DNA of 64,000 nucleotides from Streptomyces armeniacus (GCF_003355155.1 NZ_CP031320.1:6067367-6131366); one strand, 5' to 3'; positions 8,313 through 17,443 are shown, numbered from the stretch's first letter. A program made the numbers and translations. Notes: a model not told the origin generated them from the sequence alone.

Positions 8313-8573
8313 CTACGCGCGGCGGGTGCGGTGGGTGGTGCGGCGGCGGCGGAGGCGGTTGACGGTCACCGGGTCGTGGGCCAGCGCGCGTGGATCGTCC
8401 AGCAGGGCGTTCAGAAGCTGGTAGTAGCGGGTCGGGGAGAGGCCGAGCCGCTCCCGTATCGCGCGCTCCTTCGTGCCGGGCCCGGACCACCCGCGGCGTT
8501 CCACCGCGAGGATCGCCCTGTCCCGTTCGGACAGCTCCCCGTCCGTGGTGCCTTCCCGGTCCTCCTCAGCCAT
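8313..8573 (-). CDS. DUF3263 domain protein
   Basis: An 86-residue protein starting MAEEDREGTTDGELSERD. The LSERDRAILAVERRGW segment followed by GTKERAIRERLGLS and PTRYYQLLNALLDDP is the DUF3263 signature. It looks like a short HTH-type DNA-binding domain (helices around residues 35-65). Family members are widespread in actinobacteria with no assigned function. It lies 93 bp downstream of the solute-binding-protein gene, in the same direction. The 3' end abuts the half-copy of the dispersed repeat. Confidence 0.85.
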   Translation of the reverse strand: MAEEDREGTTDGELSERDRAILAVERRGWSGPGTKERAIRERLGLSPTRYYQLLNALLDDPRALAHDPVTVNRLRRRRTTHRTRRA

Positions 8574-8666
8574 GTCTCCACGCTACCGGCCCCCTCCGAC
8601 ACCCCGGCCCGGCCCGGACAGGCCCGGCCCGGAACCGTACGCGCCGCCCGCCAACGGCACCGCCCG

Positions 8667-9959
8667 CTAGCGCCCGCCGCCCGCCGACTCCTCCGCCTCG
8701 GCCGTCTGCTGGAGGGCACCGAGTACGTTCGCCGGTTCGCCGTTCTCCGCGACCGCGCGGCCGATCTTCCGCTTGATCTCCGCGCTGACCTTCCCCCAGG
8801 ACACCTTGCCCACCGGGTAGAACTCGGCCCTGGGCAGCTGGTCGAGGAACTTGCGCAGCTTCTTCTGCGAGCCGTCGGACCGCATCCGCGCGGAGGCGGA
8901 GGTGGTGACGGGCAGCAGGTCGTAGCGGCTGACGAAGTCGTAGTGGCGGTCCACGTCGAAGGCGTACGCGAGGAACTTGCCGGCGGCCTCCCCGTGCCCG
9001 TTCTGCTTGAAGGCCATGGCCCAGTCGGCGACGCCCATGGTGGAGGAGGCGGGTCCGTTCTTGCCGGGCAGCACCGCGGTGCCGTACTCGACGTGCTTGC
9101 GGTCGGCCTGCTGCATCAGCGTGGGGTGGCCGTTGAGCATGCCGACCTCGCCGCGGCCGAAGGCGTCGAAGAGGTCCTGCCGGTTGGTGTCGGCGGGGGC
9201 GGCGTCGCCGGTGAGGCCGGCGCCGACGAGGCTGTCCCGCAGCCACTCGAAGGTGGCGATGTTCTCGGGGGAGTCGAGGACGTAGCTGTCGCCGTTGTCG
9301 GTGTAGCCGCCGCCTCCGCTGAGGAGCCACATCATGGTTTCGGCGGGTGCCTCCTCGGGCCCGAGCGGCAGCCCGTACGGGATGCGCACGTCGGCGGCCT
9401 TCAGGGCGCGCGCGGCCTTCCTGAGCTCGGCCCAGCTGCCGGGCGGTTCCTCGGGGTCGAGTCCGGCGCGGGCGAAGAGGGCCTTGTTGTAGAAGAGCAG
9501 CCGGGTGCTGGAGACGAACGGCAGCCCGTACTGCATGCGGTTCACCTCGCCCGCCTCGGCGAGCGAGGGGAGGTAGTCGGCCTGTACGGGTATGGGGAGG
9601 AGTTCGCCGACGCTGTAGAGGCGGCCGCGGGCGGCGTAGTCGGCGTACGAGCCGATCTGCGCGATGTCGGGCGGCGTGCCGTCGGCGACCATGGCGGCGA
9701 CCTTCTTGTCGACCTCGTTCCAGCTGAGGACGGAGACGTCGACCGCGATGTCCGGGTGCTGCTTCTCGAACGAGCGGGCGAGGCCGTCCCAGTACGCCTG
9801 GGAGCCGTTGTCGCCTCCGGGGTCGCCGTAGTCGGCGGCGACGAGCTTCAGCGTGACGCCGTCACCGGAACCCGTACCGCCGCTGCACGCCGAGGCCGTC
9901 AGGCCCGCGGCTCCCGCCATGCCCGTGGCCGCCAGGCCCAGGAACCGACGCCGCTGCAC
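8667..9959 (-). CDS. ABC-type sugar solute-binding lipoprotein (Tat-exported)
   Basis: A 430-residue family 1 extracellular solute-binding protein. I start it at the GTG at 9959 because GGAAGGGGGGAA lies just upstream and the protein then begins with a Tat-type signal, QRRRFLGLAATG. A putative lipobox cysteine follows in LTASACSGG at about residue 24. The mature part has LARSFEKQHPDIAVDVSVLSW and GTPPDIAQIGS, typical of sugar-binding lobes. No permease genes are adjacent. It diverges from nagK-nagA across a spacer with two DasR-like sites, so a role in amino-sugar uptake or sensing is plausible but inferred. Confidence 0.88.
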   Translation of the reverse strand: MQRRRFLGLAATGMAGAAGLTASACSGGTGSGDGVTLKLVAADYGDPGGDNGSQAYWDGLARSFEKQHPDIAVDVSVLSWNEVDKKVAAMVADGTPPDIAQIGSYADYAARGRLYSVGELLPIPVQADYLPSLAEAGEVNRMQYGLPFVSSTRLLFYNKALFARAGLDPEEPPGSWAELRKAARALKAADVRIPYGLPLGPEEAPAETMMWLLSGGGGYTDNGDSYVLDSPENIATFEWLRDSLVGAGLTGDAAPADTNRQDLFDAFGRGEVGMLNGHPTLMQQADRKHVEYGTAVLPGKNGPASSTMGVADWAMAFKQNGHGEAAGKFLAYAFDVDRHYDFVSRYDLLPVTTSASARMRSDGSQKKLRKFLDQLPRAEFYPVGKVSWGKVSAEIKRKIGRAVAENGEPANVLGALQQTAEAEESAGGGR

Positions 9960-10104
9960 CGCGTTCCCCCCTTCCGGGTGTCTTCCGCGGACCGGGCGGT
10001 CTCCCGCGCCGCCCGGTCCCGTGCTCTTCGCTGTCCGTTCCGGTGCGGGGCCCACCCCATCGGCCCTGTGCTCAACAGAGCCCGAGTGTCCTCCGCTCGC
10101 CCTC

Positions 10105-10120
10105 TAAGGTCTACACCACT
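10105..10120. promoter_or_regulatory. Putative DasR (dre) operator 1
   Basis: TAAGGTCTACACCACT matches the dre consensus ACTGGTCTAGACCACT at 12 of 16 positions, including GGTCTA and ACCACT. It lies 146 bp upstream of the solute-binding-protein start and 181 bp upstream of nagK. DasR is the GntR-type GlcNAc regulator of Streptomyces. Confidence 0.6.
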
Positions 10121-10256
10121 GTCGGTATCGCTTCGGCATCGAGGGGTCGTACTCCGCTCTGACCAGGCATGACGCTGGAGTGAACGGCGGACGGCGCGAA
10201 TCCGAACCGCCCGGACTGAAAGCGGAGATCGTCATTCCGACGAGAAAGATCACGCA

Positions 10257-10272
10257 AGTGGACTAGACCTTT
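10257..10272. promoter_or_regulatory. Putative DasR (dre) operator 2, upstream of nagK
   Basis: AGTGGACTAGACCTTT keeps the TGG and CTAGACC core of the dre consensus (about 12 of 16). It lies 29 bp upstream of the nagK GTG. In S. coelicolor the nagKA promoter is a known DasR target, so position and content agree. Confidence 0.7.
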
Positions 10273-10300
10273 TTGCGGTCCGCGCGCGAGACTGTGCCCT

Positions 10301-11356
10301 GTGAGTCCCTACGTCATCGCCCTCGACGTGGGCGGCACCGGCATGAAGGCCGCACTCATCGGTCCCGCCCCGGAGCACCGCCCGCTGTACGAGGCACGCC
10401 GCAGCACGCCCCGCGAGCAGGGCCCGGACGCCGTCGTGGAGTCCGTGCTCGCCTTCGCGGCCGAACTGCGCGCGTACGGCGTCGAGCAGTACGGCACCGA
10501 GCCGGTCGCCGCGGGCGTGTGCCTGCCCGGGATCATCGACGAGGCCGCCGGGGTCGCCTTGTTCGCCGCCAACCTCGGCTGGCGCGACGTACCGCTGCGG
10601 CAGCTGCTCAGCGAACGGCTCAACGGCGATCCGGCGGCGGACGCCGCGGCCCCAAACGCCGCGGACACTGCGTACGCCGCGGACACCCCGTACGCAGAGG
10701 CCACCCCGTCCGCAGAGGCCACCCCGGAACGCGCCCGCATCCCCGTCGTCCTCAGCCACGACGTCCGTACGGGCGGCCTCGCCGAAGGCCGGATCGGCGC
10801 GGGCAAGGGCGTCGACCGGTTCCTCTTCGTCCCGCTCGGCACCGGCATCGCCGGCGCCATCGGCATCGACGGCAAGGTCGAACCCGGCGCGCACGGCGGC
10901 GCCGGCGAGATCGGCCACATCGTCGTACGCGCCGACGGCCCCCTCTGCGGCTGCGGACAGCGCGGCTGCATGGAGACGCTGTGCTCCGCCGCCGCCGTCG
11001 GCCGCGCCTGGTCCGAGGCGTGCGGCGACCCGCAGGCGACGGCCGCGGACGCCGCCAAGGCCGTCGAGTCCGGCGACCCGCGCGCCGCCGCCGTGTGGAA
11101 CAGCGCGATCGACGCGCTCGCGGCCGGGCTCGTCACCGGCCTCACGCTGCTCGACCCGCGCACGCTGATCATCGGCGGCGGCCTGGCCGAGGCGGGCGAG
11201 ACGCTGTTCGCGCCGCTGCGCGAGGCCGTACGCGAGCGGGCGACGTTCCAACGACTCCCCACGATCGTCCCGGCCGCCCTCGGGGACGCAGCCGGCTGCC
11301 TGGGCGCGGGACTTCTCGCCTGGGACCAACACTCCGCGGAGGTTTCGAGCCGATGA
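10301..11356 (+). CDS. nagK: ROK-family N-acetylglucosamine kinase
   Basis: A 351-residue ROK kinase. The N-terminal ATP loop is ALDVGGTGMKAALIG, LGTGIAGAIGIDGK is the second phosphate loop, and CGCGQRGCMET is the ROK zinc-binding motif. It should phosphorylate GlcNAc to GlcNAc-6-phosphate. About residues 110-150 form an unusual alanine/proline-rich insertion with imperfect repeats (YAADTPYAEATPSAEATPE) between the small and large lobes. The stop codon overlaps the nagA start (ATGA), which indicates translational coupling. Two DasR-like sites precede it. The GTG start lacks a strong ribosome-binding site. Confidence 0.88.
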   Translation: MSPYVIALDVGGTGMKAALIGPAPEHRPLYEARRSTPREQGPDAVVESVLAFAAELRAYGVEQYGTEPVAAGVCLPGIIDEAAGVALFAANLGWRDVPLRQLLSERLNGDPAADAAAPNAADTAYAADTPYAEATPSAEATPERARIPVVLSHDVRTGGLAEGRIGAGKGVDRFLFVPLGTGIAGAIGIDGKVEPGAHGGAGEIGHIVVRADGPLCGCGQRGCMETLCSAAAVGRAWSEACGDPQATAADAAKAVESGDPRAAAVWNSAIDALAAGLVTGLTLLDPRTLIIGGGLAEAGETLFAPLREAVRERATFQRLPTIVPAALGDAAGCLGAGLLAWDQHSAEVSSR

Positions 11357-12501
11357 CGGCGATGACACAGCGCAAGGTGCTGACCGGGGCACGGGTGGTG
11401 CTCCCGTCCGGCGTGGCCGAGGACGCCCGGGTGGCCGTCGAGGGCCGTACGCTCGCCGTCCCCGACCCCGCCGAACCGGCCACGCACGAGCTGTCCGGGC
11501 ACTGGATCGTGCCCGGCTTCGTGGACATGCACCTGCACGGCGGCGGCGGCGCGTCGTTCTCGGCCGGCACCGCCGAAGAAGCGCTGAAGGTCATCGAGGC
11601 ACACCGGCGGCACGGCAGCACCACGATGGTCGCCTCCACCGTGACCGGCGAACTGGACGACCTGGCCCAGCAGGCCGGCGTACTCAGCGAACTCGTCGAA
11701 CAGGGCGACCTTGCCGGCATCCACTTCGAGGGCCCGTTCATCGCACCCGGGCGCTGCGGCGCGCACGACCCGACGCTGCTGCGCGACCCCGACCCGGCGG
11801 ACGTACGGAAGCTGCTCGACGCCGCGCGCGGCGCGGCCCGCATGATGACGCTCGCCCCCGAACTGCGCGGTGGCCTCGACTCCGTACGCCTGCTGGCCGA
11901 CAGCGGCGTCATCGCGGCGGTCGGCCACACCGACGCGACGTACGAGGCGACGCGGCAGGCGGTCGACGCGGGCGCGACGGTCGCCACGCACCTGTTCAAC
12001 GCGATGCCGGGGCTGGGCCACCGCGTGCCCGGACCGATCGCGGCGCTGCTGGAGGACGAGCGGATCACGGTCGAGCTGATCAACGACGGCACCCATCTGC
12101 ATCCGGCCGTCCTGGAGATGGCGTTCCGTCACGCGGGCGCGGACCGGGTGGCGTTCATCACGGACGCGATGGGCGCGGCAGCCGTCGGCGACGGCGTGTA
12201 CCCGCTGGGGCCGCTGAAGGTGGAGGTCCTGGACGGAGTGGCCCGGGTCGTCGAGACCGGCTCGATCGCCGGCTCGACGTGCACCCTGGACCAGGCGTTC
12301 CGGCGGGCGGTGACCGTGGACGGGCTGCCGGTCGCGGACGCGGTGCGCGCCCTGTCGTGGAACCCGGCGCGGCTGCTGGGCGTCGCCGACCGGGTGGGCA
12401 GCCTGGAGCCGGGCAAGGACGCCGACCTGGTGGTGCTGGACAGCGGGTTCGCGGCGGTGGGCGTGATGCGCAAGGGGGAGTGGATCGTCCAGCCGGGGTG
12501 A
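11353..12501 (+). CDS. nagA: N-acetylglucosamine-6-phosphate deacetylase
   Basis: A 382-residue amidohydrolase. Motifs in order are VPGFVDMHLHGGGG (first metal region), FEGPFIAPG (metal/active-site glutamate), VGHTDA, THLFNAMPG, and ITDAMGA with the catalytic aspartate. The C-terminus has GSLEPGKDADLVVLD, typical of NagA. It converts GlcNAc-6-P to glucosamine-6-P and acetate in the cytoplasm. Its ATG overlaps the nagK stop. An upstream open frame to 10273 is only the shifted shadow of nagK. Regulation by DasR is inferred from the dre-like sites. Confidence 0.95.
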   Translation: MTAMTQRKVLTGARVVLPSGVAEDARVAVEGRTLAVPDPAEPATHELSGHWIVPGFVDMHLHGGGGASFSAGTAEEALKVIEAHRRHGSTTMVASTVTGELDDLAQQAGVLSELVEQGDLAGIHFEGPFIAPGRCGAHDPTLLRDPDPADVRKLLDAARGAARMMTLAPELRGGLDSVRLLADSGVIAAVGHTDATYEATRQAVDAGATVATHLFNAMPGLGHRVPGPIAALLEDERITVELINDGTHLHPAVLEMAFRHAGADRVAFITDAMGAAAVGDGVYPLGPLKVEVLDGVARVVETGSIAGSTCTLDQAFRRAVTVDGLPVADAVRALSWNPARLLGVADRVGSLEPGKDADLVVLDSGFAAVGVMRKGEWIVQPG

Positions 12502-12803
12502 CGGCCGCGGTGGGGGTGCGGGTGCGCGCGGGCGCCGGGGGTGCCGCCGCCGGGGCGCGGGCGTCGGCGCCGGGGCTTCTCCGGCGGAGCCGGACGTTCC
12601 GGCGGCGGAGACGGCGCGCGGCGGGGATGATACGGCCGAGGGATCACGTACATCACGCACCCCGACGCACGGCGGACGCACGGCGGAGCCGCGAAGATGC
12701 CAGGCCCGGGGGTCTGGGCGGGCGGTCCCGCCGGATGGCATGATCACTCGCGCAGTTTCCCGCCCGCGGAGGGCCAGGTGTGGTCCGTGAGGGGTTGATC
12801 CGC
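12502..12803. other. Intergenic region nagA to PfkB-type kinase
   Basis: About 300 bp, G-rich just after nagA. A GAGGGG ribosome-binding site at about 12788-12793 serves the downstream kinase. I see no gene or clear operator in it. The spacing suggests a separate promoter for the kinase. Confidence 0.4.
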
Positions 12804-13742
12804 GTGATCCTGACAGTGACGCTCAACACCGCTGTCGACCTCACCTACCGGGTCCCCCGCCTGGAGCAGCACGGCTCCCACCACATCCGCGAGGTGACGG
12901 AGCGCCCCGGCGGCAAGGGCCTGAACGTCGCCCGCGTCCTCGCCGCCCTCGGCCACGACGCCGTCGTGACGGGCTTCGTGGGCGGCCGTACGGGCGAGGA
13001 GCTGCGCGCGCTGCTCAGCGCCGCGCCCGGCTCGAACCGGCTGACCGACGCGCTCGTCCCGGTCGGCGGCAGCACGCGCCGTACGGTCGCCGTCGTCGAC
13101 GAGGCCACCGGCGACACCACCCAGTTGAACGAGCCCGGCCCGCACATCACTCCGGAGGAGTGGGCGGCGTTCCTGACCGCGTACGGCGAGCTGCTGCCCG
13201 GCGCCACCGCGGTGGCGCTCTGCGGCAGCCTGCCGCCGGGCGTACCGGTCGGTGCGTACGCGACGCTCGTACGGGAGGCACGCGGCGCCGGCGTACCGGT
13301 GCTGCTGGACACCAGCGGCGAACCGCTCCTGCGCGGGCTCGCCGCCCGGCCCGACGTCGTCAAGCCCAACATCGACGAACTCGCCGGGATCACCGGCACG
13401 AGCGAGCCGCTGCGCGCCGCGCGCGAGGCGCGGAGGCGCGGCGCGAACGCCGTCGCCGCGTCGCTGGGCGCCGACGGCATGCTCACGGTCACCCCTGACG
13501 CCGCCTGGCGCGCCGCCCCACCGGCCCGCCTCTCCGGCAACCCGACGGGCGCGGGCGACTCGGCCGTCGCCGGCCTCCTCTCGGGCCTGGTCGAGAACCT
13601 CCCCTGGCCGGACCGACTGGCCCGCGCGGTGGCGCTCTCGGCGGCGAGCGTACGGGCCCGGGTGGCGGGCGAGTTCGACGCGGACGCGTACGCGGAACTG
13701 CTCCCGCAGGTCGTCGTCACCGACCAGCCACTGGCGGCCTGA
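12804..13742 (+). CDS. PfkB-family hexose kinase (1-phosphofructokinase type)
   Basis: A 312-residue ribokinase-fold kinase. I place the start at the GTG at 12804 because the protein then begins VILTVTLNTAVDLTY, the normal start of LacC/FruK-type enzymes, with GAGGGG upstream. ERPGGKGLNVARVLAALG is PfkB signature 1, and GNPTGAGDSAVAG is signature 2 with the catalytic aspartate. Likely substrates are fructose-1-phosphate or another sugar phosphate. It follows nagK-nagA on the same strand, as in other Streptomyces genomes. A role downstream of amino-sugar catabolism is plausible, but the substrate is not determined by sequence. Confidence 0.85.
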   Translation: MILTVTLNTAVDLTYRVPRLEQHGSHHIREVTERPGGKGLNVARVLAALGHDAVVTGFVGGRTGEELRALLSAAPGSNRLTDALVPVGGSTRRTVAVVDEATGDTTQLNEPGPHITPEEWAAFLTAYGELLPGATAVALCGSLPPGVPVGAYATLVREARGAGVPVLLDTSGEPLLRGLAARPDVVKPNIDELAGITGTSEPLRAAREARRRGANAVAASLGADGMLTVTPDAAWRAAPPARLSGNPTGAGDSAVAGLLSGLVENLPWPDRLARAVALSAASVRARVAGEFDADAYAELLPQVVVTDQPLAA

Positions 13743-13834
13743 CGCGCCGCGGGCGCGGCCCCTCCGGCCAGCCGCTCCTTGGGCAGCCCGGCCCAATCCA
13801 CCGGTCAGCTGCTCCAGCCAGTCCAGCCCAATCC

Positions 13835-13950
13835 AGCCCGCCCGGCGCTTGAGGACGAACCTGGGCGACCACGGCCGGAGACGAGTCACCGTGCCCAGCC
13901 GAGCACACGCACACCGTGGCCGACGGCCGTCCTCAAACGCCGGACAGGCT
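13835..13950. repeat. 116-bp dispersed repeat, copy C
   Basis: Starts AGCCCGCCCGGCG with CTTGAGGAC and ends GTCCTCAAACGCCGG with ACAGGCT; GCCGAGCACACGCAC occurs inside. Its right end overlaps the end of the GT39 gene: the last codons and stop (SLSGV, stop) are read from the repeat on the minus strand. Confidence 0.85.
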
Positions 13951-16077
13951 TGAACGGCGGGTCAGGTCGTAGAGCGTTGTGTCGGACACCTTCGTCTTCT
14001 TGAAGGTCGACTCCACCCACGAGGCGATCTCGCCCGCCGGGCCCCCGCTGCCCGGGCCCCCTCGTGACTCGGGCGCGACGAAGTAGTGGATACGGCCGTC
14101 CGCCACGTACTCCTTGAACTCGGCGAGTGTCGGCGACGGGTCGCTGCCGTTGAAGCCGCCGAGGGCCATCACCGGGTGGCCGGTGGCGAGTTGGTAGCTG
14201 GCGGCGTTCTGGGCGCCGACGGCCGCGGCGATCCACGTGTGGTCGGCGGCGTTGCGGGACAGGGTGTCGGCCGTCCTGTCGCTGACCGTCTGGCCGTCGA
14301 GCAGGCCGCCCGTGCCGCCGCCACGCGGACCGCCACCCGGACCGCCACCGCGTCCGCCCGCCAGCGGACCGCCCGCCGCCGGACCGCCCCCCGGCGGGGC
14401 GCCCGCCGCCGGGCCATCGTTCGGCGTAGGCGGGGCCTGGCCCTGCCGGCCCCCGTCGCGCGCGGGACCGTCCGGGCGGCCGGGGCCGCCCATCGGGCCT
14501 CCCCCGCTCGGTCCGGCCGTGACGATCGAGCCCCGGTGGCCGGTGGCGACCGTGTTCAGCGTGTACGCGGCGGGCCCGGCCAGTGCGGCCGCCAGGCCGA
14601 GACACGCGGCCGCCACGGCCACCGGCCCGGCGAGGCGCCGCAACCGCACGGCAAACGGCAGCGCAAGCGCAAGCGCCAGCACGGCCGCCGCCACCAAGCC
14701 GCCCCCCAGGACCGCCCAGCGCAGCCACGGCAGCCAGTCCGGGCTGCGTGCCAGCAGGACGTACGACCAGGCCGCGGTCGCCGCGACCGTTCCGGCGAGC
14801 GTCAGGGCGGCGGCACGGCCCGTGCGCCGCGCGTCCCACAGCACGGCCGTGCCCGCACCGACGAGTGCCGCGATGTACGGCGCCAGCGCGACCGTGTAGT
14901 ACTCGTGGAAGATCCCGGCCATGAAGCTGAAGACACCGGCCGTCATCAGCAGCGCGCCGCCCCAGGCGAGGAACGCCGCGCGCCGCGCGTCCGTGCGCGG
15001 GGCGCGGCGGGTGGCGACGAGTCCGGCCGCGAGCAGGATCAGCGCGGCGGGCAGCAGCCACGAGATCTGGCCGCCGACGGTCTCGTTGAACATGCGCCCG
15101 AGGCCGCTCTCACCCCACGCGCCCCCGCCCCCGCCGGCGCCGGGCGGCCCGCCGCGACCCCCACCACCACCGGCGCTCCCGGTCTCCTCCCCGTTGAGGC
15201 GGCCAAGCCCGTTGTAGCCAAAAGTGAGTTCGAGGAAGCTGTTGTGCTGCGAGCCGCCGACGTACGGGCGGGACGACGCGGGCCACAGCTCCACGGCCGC
15301 GACCCACCAGCCGCCCGCGACGACGACGGCGAGTCCGGCCGCGGCCAGCTGAACGAGGCGCCTGCGTGCGGGCGTCGGCGCGCACACCGCGTACAGCAGC
15401 GCGAGCGGCGGCAGGATCAGGAACGCCTGCAGCGTCTTCGTCAGGAACGCGGCACCGACCGCCGCGCCCGCCCACAGCAGCCACTTGGTCCGCGCGTCCT
15501 CCAGCGCGCGCAGCACGCAGCTCACGGTGACGGTCATGAGCAGCGCGAGCAGCGCGTCCGGATTGTTGAAACGGAACATCAGCGCCGCCACCGGTGTGAG
15601 CGCCAGCACCCCGCCCGCGAGCAGCCCGGCCGCCGGGCCGAAGTGGCGCCGTACGGAGGCGTGCAGGGCGCCGACCGCCGCCACGCCCATCAGCACCTGC
15701 GGGAGCAGGATCTGCCACGAGCCGAGGCCGAACAGCCGAACGGAGAGGGCCATGGGCCAGAGGGCGGCGGGCGGTTTGTCGACGGTGATGGCGTTGCCCG
15801 CGTCGAGCGAGCCGAAGAAGAACGCCTTCCAGCTGACGCTGCCCGCCTGAACGGCTGCGGAGTAGAAGGAGTTGGCGTAACCGGAGGCGCTGAGGTGCCA
15901 GGCGTAGAGGAGCGCGGTGCCCAGCAGCAGGGCGAGGAGTCCGGGCCGCGCCCAGCGCGGCTCACCCGGGCGCCGGGCAAGGGCACAGGCACGGGTACGC
16001 CCGCGGCCGCGGGCGTACGTACGGAGGCGCGCGGCGTACGCGGGCGCGGGCGCGGGCGCAGACGTGGGCGCGGTCAT
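13933..16077 (-). CDS. GT39-type membrane mannosyltransferase-like protein (YkcB/ArnT-like)
   Basis: About 714 residues, starting at an ATG that overlaps the stop of the GT2-GtrA gene. The N-terminus has a membrane segment (LLALLLGTALLYAWHLSA), then GSLDAGNAITVDKPPAALW, the acidic catalytic-loop region of GT39/ArnT proteins. Many transmembrane helices follow. A glycine-rich linker (GGGGGRGGPPGAGGGGG) splits the protein, and a second Gly/Pro-rich stretch precedes a C-terminal domain (AVGAQNAASYQLATG, VMALGGFNGSDP) like that of YkcA/B proteins. It would use polyprenyl-phosphate sugars to glycosylate outside the membrane. The final SLSGV and stop codon derive from an inserted repeat, so the original C-terminus may differ. 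Confidence 0.85.
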   Translation of the reverse strand: MTAPTSAPAPAPAYAARLRTYARGRGRTRACALARRPGEPRWARPGLLALLLGTALLYAWHLSASGYANSFYSAAVQAGSVSWKAFFFGSLDAGNAITVDKPPAALWPMALSVRLFGLGSWQILLPQVLMGVAAVGALHASVRRHFGPAAGLLAGGVLALTPVAALMFRFNNPDALLALLMTVTVSCVLRALEDARTKWLLWAGAAVGAAFLTKTLQAFLILPPLALLYAVCAPTPARRRLVQLAAAGLAVVVAGGWWVAAVELWPASSRPYVGGSQHNSFLELTFGYNGLGRLNGEETGSAGGGGGRGGPPGAGGGGGAWGESGLGRMFNETVGGQISWLLPAALILLAAGLVATRRAPRTDARRAAFLAWGGALLMTAGVFSFMAGIFHEYYTVALAPYIAALVGAGTAVLWDARRTGRAAALTLAGTVAATAAWSYVLLARSPDWLPWLRWAVLGGGLVAAAVLALALALPFAVRLRRLAGPVAVAAACLGLAAALAGPAAYTLNTVATGHRGSIVTAGPSGGGPMGGPGRPDGPARDGGRQGQAPPTPNDGPAAGAPPGGGPAAGGPLAGGRGGGPGGGPRGGGTGGLLDGQTVSDRTADTLSRNAADHTWIAAAVGAQNAASYQLATGHPVMALGGFNGSDPSPTLAEFKEYVADGRIHYFVAPESRGGPGSGGPAGEIASWVESTFKKTKVSDTTLYDLTRRSSLSGV

Positions 16078-17399
16078 CGCGCACCTCCCCGCTCCGGCGC
16101 GGCGGCACGTTCCGCCGCCCACCCGTCCGCACGGGCCGGGAACACCCACGCCCGCAGCAGCAGGAACCGCACCACCGTCGCCGCGAGGTTGGCGGCGACG
16201 AGCACCGCCAGTTCGGCGCTGTGCGAGACGGTGCCGCCCGCCAGCTCCAGGGCGGCGAGCGAGCCGCTGGTCAGTGCGAGTCCGACGGCGAACACGACGA
16301 GCCCCTGCGCCTGGTGCCGTACGGCGCGGGCCCGGCCGCGTACGCCGAAGGTGAGCCTCCGGTTGGCGGCGGTGTTGCCGAGCGCGGACAGCAGCAGCGC
16401 GAGCGCGTTGGCGGTCTGGGCTCCGGTGCCGAGCCGGAGCAGGGAGTAGAGGCCGAGGTAGACGAGGGTGCTGAGGGCGCCGACCGTGCAGAATCCGACG
16501 AGCTGGCGCGCCAACCCGCGCGGCACGCCGGAGAGTTCGCGGTCGCGCGGGTCGTCCCCGAAGGGGCGGCGCAGGCGCGCGAGTGGGAGTGCGCCGGTGG
16601 CGAGCGCGCCGCCGACGCGCCATACGCCGCGGAGGTCGTCGATCGCGGTGCGTACGACGTCCACCCGGCTGTCCGGGTCGTCCACCCAGTCGACGGGCAC
16701 CTCGTGGATGCGCAGTCCGGCGCGTTCCGCGAGCACGAGCAGTTCGGTGTCGAAGAACCAGCCGGTGTCCTCGACGAGCGGCAGCAGCCGTTCTGCGACG
16801 TCCTTCCGTATCGCCTTGAACCCGCACTGCGCGTCGGAGAAGCGGATCGCGAGGCTCCCCCGCAGGATCAGGTTGTACGCGCGCGAGATCAGCTCCCGGC
16901 GCGGCCCGCGCACCACCCGGGCGCTCCGCGCGAGGCGCGAGCCGACGGCGAGGTCGGAGTGCCCGGACAGCAGGGGCGCGACGACGGGCAGCAGCGCGTT
17001 GAGATCCGTGGACAGGTCGACGTCCATGTACGCGAGTACGGGCGCCGGAGACCGCGACCACACCGTACGGAGCGCGCGTCCGCGGCCCTTCGCCTCCAGC
17101 CGTACGGCGGTGACCTCCTCCAGCCGGTCGTCGAGCCGGGCGGCGATCTCGGGCGTACGGTCCGTGCTGGCGTTGTCGGCGATGGTGACGCGGAAGCGGT
17201 ACGGGAAGCCGGTGGCGAGGTGTTCGTGCAGGCGGAGCACGCTGTGTTCGAGGGTGCGGGCCTCGTTGTGGACGGGGATCACGACGTCGAGCACCGGGTC
17301 GTACGGTCCGTACGCCGCCAGCACCGGGGCACGGGCGGGGAGCGTGCCGGGCTCGCCGCGGCTGAGGGCGGGGAGCCGATCGGGGGGTTTCGTTTCCAT
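16074..17399 (-). CDS. Bifunctional GT2 glycosyltransferase / GtrA-like membrane protein
   Basis: 441 residues, start at the ATG at 17399. The N-terminal half is a DPM1-like GT2 domain: LDVVIPVHNEARTLEHSV, IADNASTDRTPEIA and YMDVDLSTDLNALL (DxD region). SDAQCGFKAIRKDVAERLL follows, then a basic linker. The C-terminal ~130 residues are a four-helix GtrA-like domain (VGFCTVGALSTLVYLGLYSL onward). Such proteins make polyprenyl-phosphate-linked sugars and may flip them, supplying the GT39 transferase encoded next with an ATGA overlap. It follows the sensor kinase by 45 bp, suggesting one operon. Confidence 0.9.
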   Translation of the reverse strand: METKPPDRLPALSRGEPGTLPARAPVLAAYGPYDPVLDVVIPVHNEARTLEHSVLRLHEHLATGFPYRFRVTIADNASTDRTPEIAARLDDRLEEVTAVRLEAKGRGRALRTVWSRSPAPVLAYMDVDLSTDLNALLPVVAPLLSGHSDLAVGSRLARSARVVRGPRRELISRAYNLILRGSLAIRFSDAQCGFKAIRKDVAERLLPLVEDTGWFFDTELLVLAERAGLRIHEVPVDWVDDPDSRVDVVRTAIDDLRGVWRVGGALATGALPLARLRRPFGDDPRDRELSGVPRGLARQLVGFCTVGALSTLVYLGLYSLLRLGTGAQTANALALLLSALGNTAANRRLTFGVRGRARAVRHQAQGLVVFAVGLALTSGSLAALELAGGTVSHSAELAVLVAANLAATVVRFLLLRAWVFPARADGWAAERAAAPERGGAR

Positions 17400-17443
17400 G
17401 CCGCGACACTCGCCAACGAGCCTGTACGGGCCGTGTGCTGAAG

